In this document: positions 21,531 to 32,083 of the stretch, piece by piece | How the letters are laid out: each line of letters starts with the position of its first letter | Position numbering within the stretch: position 1 is the stretch's first letter | NCBI GenBank assembly: GCA_002081555.1 | Contig: MZNV01000887.1 | Location: 1-51,711, forward strand | Origin: Protostelium mycophagum | Taxonomy: Eukaryota; Evosea; Variosea; Protosteliida; Protosteliaceae | Direction: 5' to 3' | DNA length: 51,711 nt | Position numbers and translations under genes: made by a program | Notes under the pieces: generated by a model | What the model saw: only the letters and a program-made list of their open reading frames with translations | The model's database searches: none | What the model was told of the DNA's origin: nothing

Positions 21531-22724
21531 TTAATTCCTTCTTATGATGGTTCCTGCATCCATCTTTGACAAATGAGCACAATCCGATTTGATCATCTCA
21601 TCACCTTCAGGCCCATACATGCTTGCATTGCAGATTTTCCATGGATGCTCGTGATGTTGGCTATTGTCTTTTCTCCACAACAATCATTGTGGCACTTCTG
21701 CACAATTTCTATTGAGGATTCCAGCTTCTTTTTGATGCCTTGAGGATTTTAGAGTGGAAGGTGTGGCTGATGCAAACCTCCGGTGACGTCTTGTGCTGCA
21801 GTGTTGGTGCTGATTTGTTGTGCGTACTGTTTGTATTAATTTAGACATTACATTACATCGATGAGCGAAATTGTTTGCAAACCTCCTGGCCGCTTAAGTA
21901 CAGACGATGTGCTCCGACATCATCAACCACAATCTCATCGAACCTCTGAGCGTGTGGATTATCCTTTGGTGGCAGGTTGTAGATGCCCGTGACATCTGTC
22001 AGAAAGGTCACGTGATTGATACAGAATTTATCGTTGAGATGTCTTGCTATGATGTCACCACCCAACACCGTCCAACCCTTATCCTCGTCCCTGAATTTCC
22101 ATCAGTTCTCACGACATAGAATGTCAAACTGACAGTACTACGTCACCGTGGAGCACTGGTATCATTCCTATGTTTAAGATATCACTTATGACATCACAAT
22201 TGTCTCGAATAATTTGTCCTCCCTTCATCACCCTGCGCATTGTTTATGATTATCATGATTTTCTCACAGGTAAAATGAAAGATGATTACCAGCTTGGAAA
22301 TGGATCGATTGAAACAACAGGAACTGATTTCTTGAGAAGAACATCGCACAAGTGGACAGACAACTTCCTCACGCTCTCTCTGGTCAAAGACATGCCGAGA
22401 ATTCCGCCTTTTCCCGTATTACCAGCTGATACTTCATGCTGCCTCTTGTGTGTTGATCAGTGTTCAAAAGTGACGTCACAATACTTTGCTTGAAAATGTC
22501 CAAAAGAACCTGCACCTGTTTATGTTTCAGATTGGAGATTATGATAAAGGTGATTTCGCACCGTGAATGATGATGGTAGGTCGTGACGCGTTCTCTTTTG
22601 ACTCTTGAGCGATCATAGAGCTGAACATTTCCCCGAAGATCTCAATGGAATCGACATTTAAGGTCTCAAACGCATTCTTTTCTGTGATTGCAGCTCCTCC
22701 TAGTTTGATGATCCTTGGCTTCAT
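21531..22724 (-). CDS. Isopentenyl phosphate kinase
   Basis: Phosphorylates isopentenyl phosphate to isopentenyl diphosphate in the alternative mevalonate pathway; amino-acid-kinase fold. The start MKPRIIKLGGAAITEKNAFE shows the Lys-Leu-Gly-Gly ATP loop. Further exons give TIIIHGAKSPLS, MIPVLHGDVVL with the HGD motif, LGGDIIARHLNDKF, the FLTDVTGIYNLPP nucleotide block (about 21975), AQDVTGG (about 21800), a Cys-rich helical stretch KKKLESSIEIVQKCHNDCCG, and a C-terminus ending GTIIRRN-stop at 21531. About seven exons. The catalytic His expected for IPKs, near the N-terminal HGAG-like motif, is consistent with IIHGA. Fosfomycin kinase and aspartokinase are relatives, but the DVTGG and HGD blocks favour IPK. 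Confidence 0.85.
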
Positions 22725-23005
22725 TTGATCGTGAAGAGATATCTACGTACGAAATCGGCCTGCAATTCGGGTCAGAGGAGAAGTGTGATCCAAAGACAAG
22801 CCTTCATCAGAAGATGTCAGACCTTTGGTCAATTCTCCCACTGGAACATTTTTGAAGACATCCAGAGGGCTGCGTCATTCTTATTTCTGTTTATGTACAC
22901 AAATAAATTTTGTAAAGGTAAAGAAGGCGGAAAACACCAATGAAAAGCCACAAATAAAAATTGCAATTTATTATAAAAATAACAAAGGTTTGGTGAGCAG
23001 TCCTC

Positions 23006-23344
23006 TTATTTGGAACCGCAGTAGACACAGTCACAGACGATGGTTCCACGTTTGTCAGGTCCGTAGCAGACGGGCCCACACTGTCCTTGGCTGAAGTTGC
23101 AGTTTCCATTCTGTCTCTTGGCGGGTGCCTCGGTGGCGTTATATGTGGCAGAACAGATCTGGTAGGTGTAGGGGTTCCAGACGCAAGTGGGGGTGTTGGG
23201 GGCACCACAGTAAGAGGGGCAGGACACTGAAGAAGGAGTGCCGGTGAAGACAGTGTTGCCAGTGCTGCTGGGGAAGATGGGGATGATATCGGCCGTGGCA
23301 AAGGCAAAGAAGGCGGCAATGGTGAGGATAATGAAGGTTTTCAT
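23006..23344 (-). CDS. Secreted cysteine-rich small protein
   Basis: A single exon encodes 112 residues. MKTFIILTIAAFFAFATA is a clear signal peptide with a likely cut before DIIPIF. The mature part has about eleven cysteines in CxxxC and CxC patterns (SCPSYCGAPNTPTC, GNCNFSQGQCGPVCYG, VCDCVYCGSK), which implies several disulfides. Two dibasic sites (AKRQNG and DKRGT) could be processing points. No family is recognised. It may be a secreted structural or defence-type peptide, but nothing in the sequence decides this. The lack of introns contrasts with its neighbours. The promoter lies in the gap towards coronin-7. Confidence 0.75.
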   Translation of the reverse strand: MKTFIILTIAAFFAFATADIIPIFPSSTGNTVFTGTPSSVSCPSYCGAPNTPTCVWNPYTYQICSATYNATEAPAKRQNGNCNFSQGQCGPVCYGPDKRGTIVCDCVYCGSK

Positions 23345-24366
23345 GTTGCTTGTACTGCTCTGAAGGGAGGCTGTTAAGAATGAGTCTCTCAGTTTGTGCA
23401 AATCAGAAGAGAATCGGTTATGCGATAGTTAGCGCGAATTCACGGTTGACTACGGTGATGTTGAGCGGAGATCTTACTTCGTCCCATAGAGAAGAAGGAT
23501 TCTGCGGAAATTCCCATTGACCGAATCTTTACCGTCAAATTATCACGGTAACACTCCGGTGTTGTCGATTTTATGATAACAATGTTTGAATTTATCGGTC
23601 ATCTGGAGCGAAAATCCGGAATTGCAAAAGTCAGGCTGGAACCTTACACTGCTCCATAGGCATGATGTAGTCAAGTTAAGTGGACCAGTGCCAAGAACCC
23701 GACCAGTTTCACTGATTGTGCACTCATCCATCATATTGATAAGTAAGTAAGTAAGTATGCGTCTGCTTCCTTTCGACCTTTTATATTATCACAGGATATT
23801 GTCTTAAAATCCTGTGTTATCAAGTTAAGTGGTGTCGAGAAACGCCCTTTTAAGCCAGTTCTTCAACATGTGCGATCTCTTGATCACCACATCAGCCACA
23901 TTGTCAGCATCCCAACCAAAATTATCCTTGACCCCATTTTATTCTGGATCACTGCAATGTAGATTAAATCTAAATAGACCTTTTATTTTTCAGAATTCAT
24001 TTCACTTTTTTTGTTTATCCAACAAAAAAACTGAACATTTATTTCAGGTTTATGAATAAAATGACATTATAGTTTTGGCAAATGTGCTCTAAAAATTGTT
24101 TAATACAAGATCTTTTCTTCTATTTAAAGAATAAATTGTCTTTTGAATTTTTCATCCAATCAAAAGATCAGAAATTTCAACAACAAAAGTAGAATTTTTT
24201 AAATAACTAAATAAATGTATGCATATGCTTGCATTCAGTATTATATCACCAAAATTGGCGCTTCCCTTCGCTAAAAATAGAACACAACATCGGGGTCAAG
24301 ATCGTTGGCCCATTGAATATGACAAATGGAGAAGGTCTTTACTATGGCATTTATTGTTGGAGAATT
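23345..24366. other. Intergenic region, about 1 kb
   Basis: This lies between the secreted Cys-rich gene and the 3' end of coronin-7. It contains an (AAGT)4 run at 23741-23756 and a 13-nt string TCAAGTTAAGTGG present twice (near 23673 and 23821). The right half is AT-rich. Short open frames here have no protein-like features that I can support. Confidence 0.55.
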
Positions 24367-27300
24367 TTAGTCGTCCCATTCATCGTCCTCAGCTCCTTGC
24401 AGTAAATCTTGCTTTAACACGGTCTTTTCGTCTTCTCCATGATTTCCCGTCTTCTTGTAGAATCCTTCCAAGAGCTGTCAAATATGTCAGATCTGTCATG
24501 TCACGTCAAACTCTGACATACCTTCTCTTTGGAGAAGGCGCTGTCCTCCTTGTGTCTCTCCTCAGCAAAGTTATACTTCTTCTCCTTGACCTCTTTGGGA
24601 GCATCGGAGAGGCGTGTCATACCTATGTCAAGTGTCAGATTCTCCAGGAAAATTTGGCTGGTTGTAGATGTGTCAAGAAAAAGAGATGTTTTCAATACCT
24701 GCGGGTTGTAGAGAGTAGAATACAGGCTGTGCGGTTTTCCCGCCAAAAAATTCGTCAGCGGATAACACTGGTTTGTCGGTTCTTCTTGTCTCAGGGAAGA
24801 TGTCATCCTGGAAAAACTCCATCTACAACCAGTCAACTCAAATATCTCGTCTCACCAGAATTTCTCCGAAATTTCACCTTGGTTCTGGGAACGGAAAAGT
24901 GTAATTGCTCGACGTAATCATTGGAAAGCTTAAGATAAGTTGCGATTTCGCAGCCCTTGATATCACATTTAGACTTGGGCAACGCTGCAAGTCCAAGCGT
25001 AGGGACAGAAGTGCGGTGCTCCGTCAAAAGATGGACGAATGGCGATTCCTCATTCACTTCGAACATCTTGATGTTACCGTCTCCCTGGGAACGTCAGAAA
25101 TGTCACGGAAATTTCGAGTACCTTTCCGGACACGTAGAGTACTCCGGTATCGGGGTCGAAGATGGGGGTCATAATTCCGGCGCCCTTCTATTTTTAGACT
25201 CGTTGTAGATAGTTAAAATCGAATGTCACCTGGTCGACATCCAGAGTGTGCAGGGGTGTCGTTAGGTTCTTGACGTCCCATAATGACAACTTGAAATGTC
25301 AGTTTGACATCTTTGACACATGAATACCTGTCTCATGCTGCTCTTGCTGTGACCAACTGTGATAATCTGGTCGCGATTTCCGAGCCAAACTGCCTTGAAC
25401 CCTTTGGCTCCGTCATGTGCTTCGACTTTCTGTAAATCGATTATTAAATGTTTTTTCTTCTTTTTTCGCTATTTTTCCTATTTTTTTTCCCCTTTTCTTT
25501 CCTTTTTTTAATTTTTTTCCCTTTTATATCAATTTTTATCAATTTTTCTCCCTTTTTTCCCTTTTTTATCACTTCAAATATAACCTTCCAAATTATTGTA
25601 CAGTTTGGAAATGTACCCAAGAATTCTTCGATCTTGCCGAAAAAAAGAAATACACATAAAAATATAAAAATCGACCATCTACAACTCACAGCATTAAGCT
25701 TTCCGGTCCTCGAGTCCCAGAGTCTCAAGTTCTTGTCTTTCGATGTTGTGATCATCTGTCCTCCGTTAAAGTCCCAGCCAACAGACAGAATGGCGTCCTC
25801 GTGGTCTTCCACCTTAATTAACAGACAGAATGGCGTCCTCGTGGTCTTCCACCTTAATTAACGTGAGTCTTGACGGTTATTAATTAACGTGAGTCTTGAC
25901 GGTTATTAACGCAGAAAATATAGATAAAAATATTATTCATATGCAAAACACATAAAAACCGGTGCGGCGAGAAATCATGTTTCTGCAAAAAAAATTCACA
26001 AAAAAGGTGTTGTAGATACCGTTGTAGACTGACCTTCAACTTCTCGCTTTGTTGAGAAATGTCCCATAATCTCACTGTGAAATCAGAGCTGGAAGTGGCG
26101 ACAACATTGTTGATAAGAGGATGGAAATCCACGCTTGTCACTCTTCTCTGGTGTCCTGACATCGTCAAAAAAATTCTGCTTTTTTGTGGAATTTTTAATT
26201 CTTTTTAAATTATAATTTGGCACAAAAAGAATCTCAAAGATCACCTTTGAGGGTGGCAGTGGGAGTTCTCTCTACACCAGTGTAGCCTCCCTCGGGGATC
26301 TTCCATTGTCGTCGAAGGGGTTAAAGTCAAAGTCTAAACACTCAGAACCACACTCGACGCATCCAACCTTGTCTGGTTGTTTTCCAGTACGTTTGAGGGG
26401 GATCACTCCGACCTGAAATTTCGCTGAATATTCTGAAATTTCGCTGGATATTCTGAAATTTCACGGAATTTTCTGAGAGTTCGTGTAGAATTATGAATCG
26501 GAATTTTGGACGGAAAGTGTCGGAAAATAGATGTGAAATTTCATGGAAAATAGACGTGAAATTTCAGTGAAATTTCAGTGAGATTTCCGTACCTGTCCTC
26601 CTGTGCCTCTCCAGGGGACAACAAACCAGTTAGAGTTGGCTTTCAAAAAAGAAGAATGCGGGGCGGATAAGTTGGTCTGCAGGTTGGTGTAACATGCCTC
26701 AGGCTTGGTACCCTTCACATTGATGTGACGGTATTTGCTGTACCTGACCACCTGATATTTCTCAGAAATTTCGGAGGGAAATTGAAAATCGAATATTGGC
26801 GTAAAAATAAAAATGGAAAAAATGATTTTTTTGCTCTTCTACAATGTTGTAGAATTTCAAAATGAAATTACGAACCTGGATTTTATTCTCGCTCTCTCCA
26901 AGGAAAGAACCACTATATGACTCAGTAAATTCCATGAAATTTCTTGGACAACTCACCCTTTGGGAGTACCCGCATTGCTGGCCTTCCCGCCAAAACTGAG
27001 GGAGGGTCTGGCTGAGGATGTGGGCTGTACAAGTCATCATCACGTCATGACATCATCCTCGACTATTGATCGATGTACGACATATATGATATCTTTTGAG
27101 ATGTCATACCGATGTGATGGGGCTGGCCATGGACTTGGGGGTGGAGGTGGAAGCTGCTGGAGTTGCAGTTGTAGATGCCTGAAATTTGTGAGATAAGATA
27201 TCTGGTATGTCATTGTAGACGGCGAAGACTTACGGGAGAAGCCGGAGCTTCGGACTTGTTTTCCTCCTTCCACCAGGCATTGGGGTTGCTGGAGGGTTTC

Positions 27301-29190
27301 AATTGTACAAGTTTTGGCGCGGAAGTCTCTCCCGCCAACCACTGGGGTGCGTCGAGGGCGGGTTCAGTGGAGAGTGAGGGGGGGTAAAGATCTTCCTGGA
27401 ATTCAGCCTTGCTTTTTCTGGGAACAGTGTACGTAACAGGGACGGCAGCGGCGGGAGTGAGCTGAAATTTCGATGAGTTTCCCGCCACATCCGAAATTCA
27501 AAATTTGAATTTCGGCTCACTCTGATAAAGCGCAACACTTCGGTGTTCATGAGATCTAAAGACTTCTTTGGGAGAGATGTGACTGTCTTCTGGGGGTCAC
27601 TAGAGGTGACGGTGTTGATTTCTTGCACTGCCTCTTTGCCCATACCGGAGTCTGACACTTCGAAGAGCTTGATGCTGGAGTCTCCTTCGAAATTTCAGTG
27701 AAAATTCAAAACTTCCGTTTTTCAGAGGAAATTTCAATTGATATTCCCAGAAATTTCAAGAAAAATTCCCACCTTTTCCAGCCAGAGCCAACAGCTGCGT
27801 GTCGGGGTCGTATAACAGATCCAAAATACCGGTGCTGTTGTCCAAAGTGGTGAAATAAATCGGCTTAGACAGATCTCTGGAGTCGTGGATGCCAAACTGT
27901 CTCTCCCTCGTCTTTGAAAATCCGGATGTCGCGATGCGGTTAGTGTTTCCCAACCACAAAATGCGGGTCGCCTTGACACCCTTGTGTCCCTCTCCCGTCT
28001 AAGAAGATGAGCGTTGTAGATGGGATTGTAGATGACCCACCTGGACGACGGATTTGGACCTGGGGTCTAAGAGTCGGATCTTTCCGTCCTTGGAGGAAGT
28101 GGCGAGGAGATCTCCTGCCCAGCTCCATGACAAGGAATGTACGATGTCATCGTGAAGTCCTGAGATATCTCAACAGTCTGCAGGTGATATGTCGACATTT
28201 TTTTGTATAGAAATAGCGAGGAAAATTCTTGTATTATTTTTGAATTTAAATTACCATCGATGGAGAGCGCTTCTTTTCCCGCCAAAAGATCCCAGACCTG
28301 AAATTTCCGTGAATATTCACCGAAATTTATTCAATAGTGGCGCAGTACTCACTTTGACTGTCTTGTCACTCGAAGAGGAGGCCAGAAGATTTGAGACGGC
28401 GGGGTGGAACTTCACCGCCTCGACTCTTCTAAAACAAAACTTCAGAAAATTATCCATGCAACCTTCCGCAACAGAAATATATACATCCACTGTCTCTTAG
28501 ATACAATCAAGACTGCGGCAAAGCCGCAGCCACGAACATGTTCCAAATGACGATGATGTCTTTACAAAGCCAGTTTAATTTTTCTTCCTCTTTCTAATGC
28601 TTGTTCTGCTGCCCGAAAAAATTTGTTTTCTTCGAAAATTTTCACCTCTTATGGCCACTGAGAGATACTTTGGCTTGGCTGATGTTAGCAGTGTTATTTT
28701 GGGGTATTTCCCAGAGTTTAACGGTAGTATCGTCAGATGACGTGGCCAGAAGGTGATCAGAGTGGGGGGAGAAGGTCATATCGGTCACCTCTGCGGAATG
28801 TGCATGGATCATAGGGAGCTGAAAAGGTCAGAAGGTCATCGCAGTCAATAGGTGTGTTAAGAGGATGAAATGAAAAATGAGCGTGGTCGCGGGAGGAAGA
28901 TTGTCAAGAAAATGAGTCACCTCTGCGGTTCTCTTGCCAGGGGCAGCAACGTCGAGAAGACCTATGGCACCAGTCGCCGCGGCAGAGAAGGCGATATAAG
29001 CACTCGAAGCAGCGACGGAATTATAATCACTCGAGGAAGTAGGCTTAAGATCGAGGTACCATTGTTCCTATCCAATCAACACACCTTTCCATATGATATG
29101 ATGATATGTATGAAATGAAATGGCACTCACTCTCTTAGAAACTGCTCCGATTGTGTGGCGATACTTTGAAGCGTTCGCTCGGAAGGCCAT
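24367..29190 (-). CDS. CORO7: Coronin-7 (tandem double-propeller coronin)
   Basis: Actin/Golgi-associated coronin with two complete beta-propellers, as in animal CORO7/POD-1 and Dictyostelium CorB. The N-terminus MAFRANASKYRHTIGAVSKR is the coronin signature. First propeller WD repeats include HSAEVTDMTFSPHSDHLLAT and DDTTVKLWEI. The linker is proline- and serine-rich (about 27040-27460). A second coronin start VVRYSKYRHINVKGTKPEAC (about 26720-26760) opens propeller two, with GHQRRVTSVDFHPLINNVVA, DFTVRLWDI, EDHEDAILSVGWDFNGGQMI, DKNLRLWDSRTGKL and the coronin-specific PIFDPDTGVLYVSGKGDGNI. The C-terminus LLQGAEDDEWDD-stop is the acidic tryptophan-containing tail expected for coronin-7. More than fifteen introns, one with a homopyrimidine tract, one with a GAAATTTC array and one with nested tandem duplications over the acceptor. 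About 1000 residues, the normal length. Confidence 0.94.
25448..25571 (+). repeat. Homopyrimidine tract in a coronin-7 intron
   Basis: About 120 nt of almost pure T/C with T runs of up to eight lie inside an intron of the coronin-7 gene. On the transcribed minus strand this is a purine tract. It is simple sequence and holds no coding content. Confidence 0.85.
25781..25907. repeat. Nested tandem duplications over a splice acceptor
   Basis: Two perfect tandem pairs adjoin each other. A 40-nt unit lies at 25781-25820 and 25821-25860; a 26-nt unit at 25856-25881 and 25882-25907. The 40-nt unit holds the acceptor and first codons of a coronin-7 exon (AATTAAG|GTGGAAGAC on the minus strand). Only the copy next to the exon keeps the reading frame; use of the upstream copy would reach TAA within about 12 codons. 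Confidence 0.95.
26412..26592. repeat. GAAATTTC tandem array in a coronin-7 intron
   Basis: A unit of about 20 nt (CTGAAATTTCGCTGAATATT) repeats three times from 26413. Farther along are TGTGAAATTTCATG and three closely spaced copies of TGAAATTTCAG-type units. This is the same palindromic GAAATTTC word that recurs singly in many other introns of the window. Confidence 0.9.
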
Positions 29191-29564
29191 CTTGTCTTTT
29201 CTGCTGTCAGAAAAGATGGATTATTCGTCTCGTTGTAGACTGAGCAAAAATGCCAAATTCATCCGGTTTTTAATTTATTTTAAAGATTTCTGTGCTCAAC
29301 ATCACACTCGCAAACCATCTCTTCGACTGCCCACCAAAAATCCTCAAAATGAAGAGAATTCAGTGTGTACATTGAATTTACCTCTTTTGCTCCAGTAACA
29401 AAAACCTGGACTTGGACACTTGTGGCAAACCAGCGGACACGGCATGTAGTCACGTGATCGAAATTTCACGACTTGCAAACGGAAAACTTGAAGAGAAACA
29501 CAGAGGTCACGTTTCATCTCACATTTACCTCCACCACACAACAAAAGATCACGACACACACGAC
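29191..29564. promoter_or_regulatory. Divergent intergenic region
   Basis: This spacer of about 370 bp separates the starts of coronin-7 (-) and the small mitochondrial protein (+), so it must hold both promoters. It contains one CGTTGTAGAC motif at 29231 and otherwise no element I can name. Confidence 0.4.
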
Positions 29565-30040
29565 ATGTCTCTCGCACTCAAGTGAGTTCTTAAGATCCCA
29601 GTGAGAGTATATCTGACCGTATCAGGAACCTTCGCTTCGCAGCACGCCCTCAGGCCCCTTTAATGGTGGCCAGACCCCAACGTATTCAAGTCCGCTTTAG
29701 TAGCGCTGAAAAGGCATCTAAGGAGAGAACCATGAGCCAGAGCGACGACTTCGCTGGAGAGGCCGATGGAAGGTGCCAGATTATTTTCATGATCATAAAA
29801 TGTGAGCTGACGTCATACGACAGAAACCTTGGAAATGAGCCAACTGGAGATGTTCCAAAGGGGACTAACCCAAGAAAGTTTTTCACCACTGGCGATGATT
29901 CTCAAAAGGAACAGAGTGAGTATTGACTGGGATACGTCAGTTTTGCTGATGTACGTTCAGAGCACTTCAACGCCGACTGGAAGGACAATGCCAAGGACAA
30001 GTCTTTCCCAGGAACTGCACCTGAGAAGGCCAACAAATAG
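29565..30040 (+). CDS. Small probable mitochondrial protein, family not recognised
   Basis: Four exons encode about 105 residues. The first reads MSLALK and joins NLRFAARPQAPLMVARPQRI, an Arg/Ala-rich leader without acids, then QVRFSSAEKASKER, which has a typical matrix-protease cut context (RF|SS). The mature part is polar: DDFAGEADGR, NLGNEPTGDVPKGTNPRKFF, TTGDDSQKEQ, HFNADWKDNAKDKSFPGTAP and EKANK-stop. Intron ends (GTGAGTT…TATCAG; GTGCCAG…CGACAG; GTGAGTA…TTCAG) keep the frame. I do not recognise the family; small respiratory-complex or stress proteins would fit this size and composition, but that is inference only. Confidence 0.65.
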
Positions 30041-30174
30041 TAAATATAATCCTCTCTGAAATATTCGAATTGTTGAGTATTTTTGTTTTAGACCCCAAAT
30101 CTCTCAAAGAGATCAGCTTCATGACGATTAGTCGTTGTTGATGAAAATTGTGCAAAACATTATCTCTACATGAT

Positions 30175-31854
30175 CTATTGACCCTTTTTGACTGCCTCTT
30201 CGACAAGTCTCAACGCTTCTTGTTTCTCTTGTTCCTCCAGCATGTCCCTCTTCCTCGCCTTCTCTTCTTTCAATGTCTCCTCTTTAATCATGGCGGATGT
30301 TGCCGCCTCCGCCACTCGCTCGTTTTCCAAGAGAAAGTCAGAGATGTGAATGTGTCCATTTTGGCGGGAAACTTGGTATGCCCCGTTGTTCTCATAAGTA
30401 CTGTCGACGCGGGGGTCATTTAACAGGGCGGCAACACACTGTTACATATGAGAGATTTTCACATGATTACATTAAGATGATCACCTCAAATGCGCCGACT
30501 TGTGCGGCATTTAAGAAGATCTTGTTGATCAATTCTCCCGCCATCAGATCCACTCTTCCTTCTTTCAAAAATAGATTCAAAATATCCACATTATCCCCTT
30601 TGACTGCCGCCCTGGATCCCGTTAGTTACCGTGAGGGTCCGTGAATGATGTACATCAATATGGATTGTAGATACCAGCCTCCTCCGTGCTCTGGGGGCAT
30701 CCCGTTTAAACCTATTTTAAGATTTAAAATGGGATACTATGTGTTAGAATCTATAAATAGCCGATCGATCACCTGTTGACAGGATGCTCATGTCCATCCG
30801 CTCATCATTGAGGAGCATGTTCATCAGCTCCAATTGACCTCTTGTGGCCGCTGTCTGCAATGCTGGTCCGGCGACGTTTTTGAAGTTGAATTTCTCGTAA
30901 GACATCAGTAGACAAGCCATCTCAACCGCAGCGGCTGTACCCATCAGTTGGCGCAGGCATGCACCATGACCCACCTTCAACGGCAGCCATGAAAGCAGCC
31001 TCTAAGCCACCGCTCTTTACCACTCTTTCATCCTCTAAAAATAAAGTGACGAGGCTCATGGAACCTGAGGCCACGGCAGTCTTGATGAGGACATTAAAAT
31101 TCATCGAAAGGTCAATCTCGGGCAAGGTGGTCATCAACAGCATGAACATCTCTGCATCTCCCATAAAGGCACAGCCAATCAGTTCATTATGTCTCGGCTG
31201 ATAACCTTGTGCCCCACCGGCCTCAAAGAGTAGAGAGTACATCTCTTTGTCGCTGCTATGAATGGCGTTCCTGATGGGCCAGAATGCTTCGGCTGTGACA
31301 TCGACTAATCCGGTAGAGAGAAGTGATCTGTGAACAGGATCAGTTGGAAGATCTGAATGTGTGAATGTCACCTGACACTTTCGACAGAGTTCTTTCTGCA
31401 TGCTTGTATTATGGGCCAATTACCACAGAAATTAGGGTCGACAACACCTTTTGCTAGTTCTCTCCACTCTCTACACACAAGTTGCACATTATACCAATCT
31501 TGTAGCCAATTCGATCTAAAGATTATGATAATGTCACATAGCATAGGATGTGAGCACATACCTGCAGCACTTGATCGTCTCCCACGGAAAATCGTGACCA
31601 GGACAGGGATCCTCGACAGTAAAGAGGTGTTTAAAAATGATACCGAGTGCATCCCGACCGATGTATACTTTTGGAAGATACTGATCCATAACCACGTCGA
31701 TCGTCTTTCCAATGCTTGAGAGGACGTCCTCTGGTAATATGTCACCAGAAGGAATGGGTTTGGGAGGAGGCGGAGCAACATAGATGTCTATGATCCTTGG
31801 TACTTTGTTGTGACGTGAGGTCGCTGCCATTCCATCAGCTTCTCTCTTTGCCAT
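30175..31854 (-). CDS. Ankyrin-repeat-type protein with coiled C-terminus
   Basis: The start MAKREADGMAATSRHNKVPR is followed by proline-rich PPPPKPIPSGD and a segment WLQDWYNVQLVCREWRELAK, which is F-box-like (VxLVCREWREL). Ankyrin-like repeats follow: AFWPIRNAIHSSDKEMYSLL, ELIGCAFMGDAEMFMLLMTT, VLIKTAVASGSMSLVTLFLE, LEAAFMAAVEGG, PALQTAATRGQLELMNMLLN. The last exon is a highly charged helix (ATSAMIKEETLKEEKARKRD, then EEQEKQEALRLVEEAVKKGQ-stop at 30175). Such F-box/ankyrin proteins are often substrate adaptors of SCF ubiquitin ligases; here the F-box call is tentative. Starts are possible two codons upstream (MIIMAK). Seven or so exons, about 430 residues. Confidence 0.75.
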
Positions 31855-32083
31855 TATGATGATTGTTTGTGCATGATTCGACAAACTTTTCCTTTCCGGG
31901 AAGTGCGTTTTATCGGGACAGAAAGAAAAAGGCGCCAACACGTGTTTTCAAAATTCGTATTTGATCCACCTTTGAATATGATGATCAAGTTCTTCAACTC
32001 TATTCTTCAAGTATTTATCGAGACTGACCAGTCTCTTGTGTCGACGTTCGTTAAGACATCAAGTCGCAGGAAATAAAAGTCAT

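Noticed and set aside
25417-25861. Phe/Leu-rich open frames on the plus strand
   Set aside because: They are translations of a homopyrimidine tract inside a coronin-7 intron; hydrophobic content is a by-product of T-rich codons.
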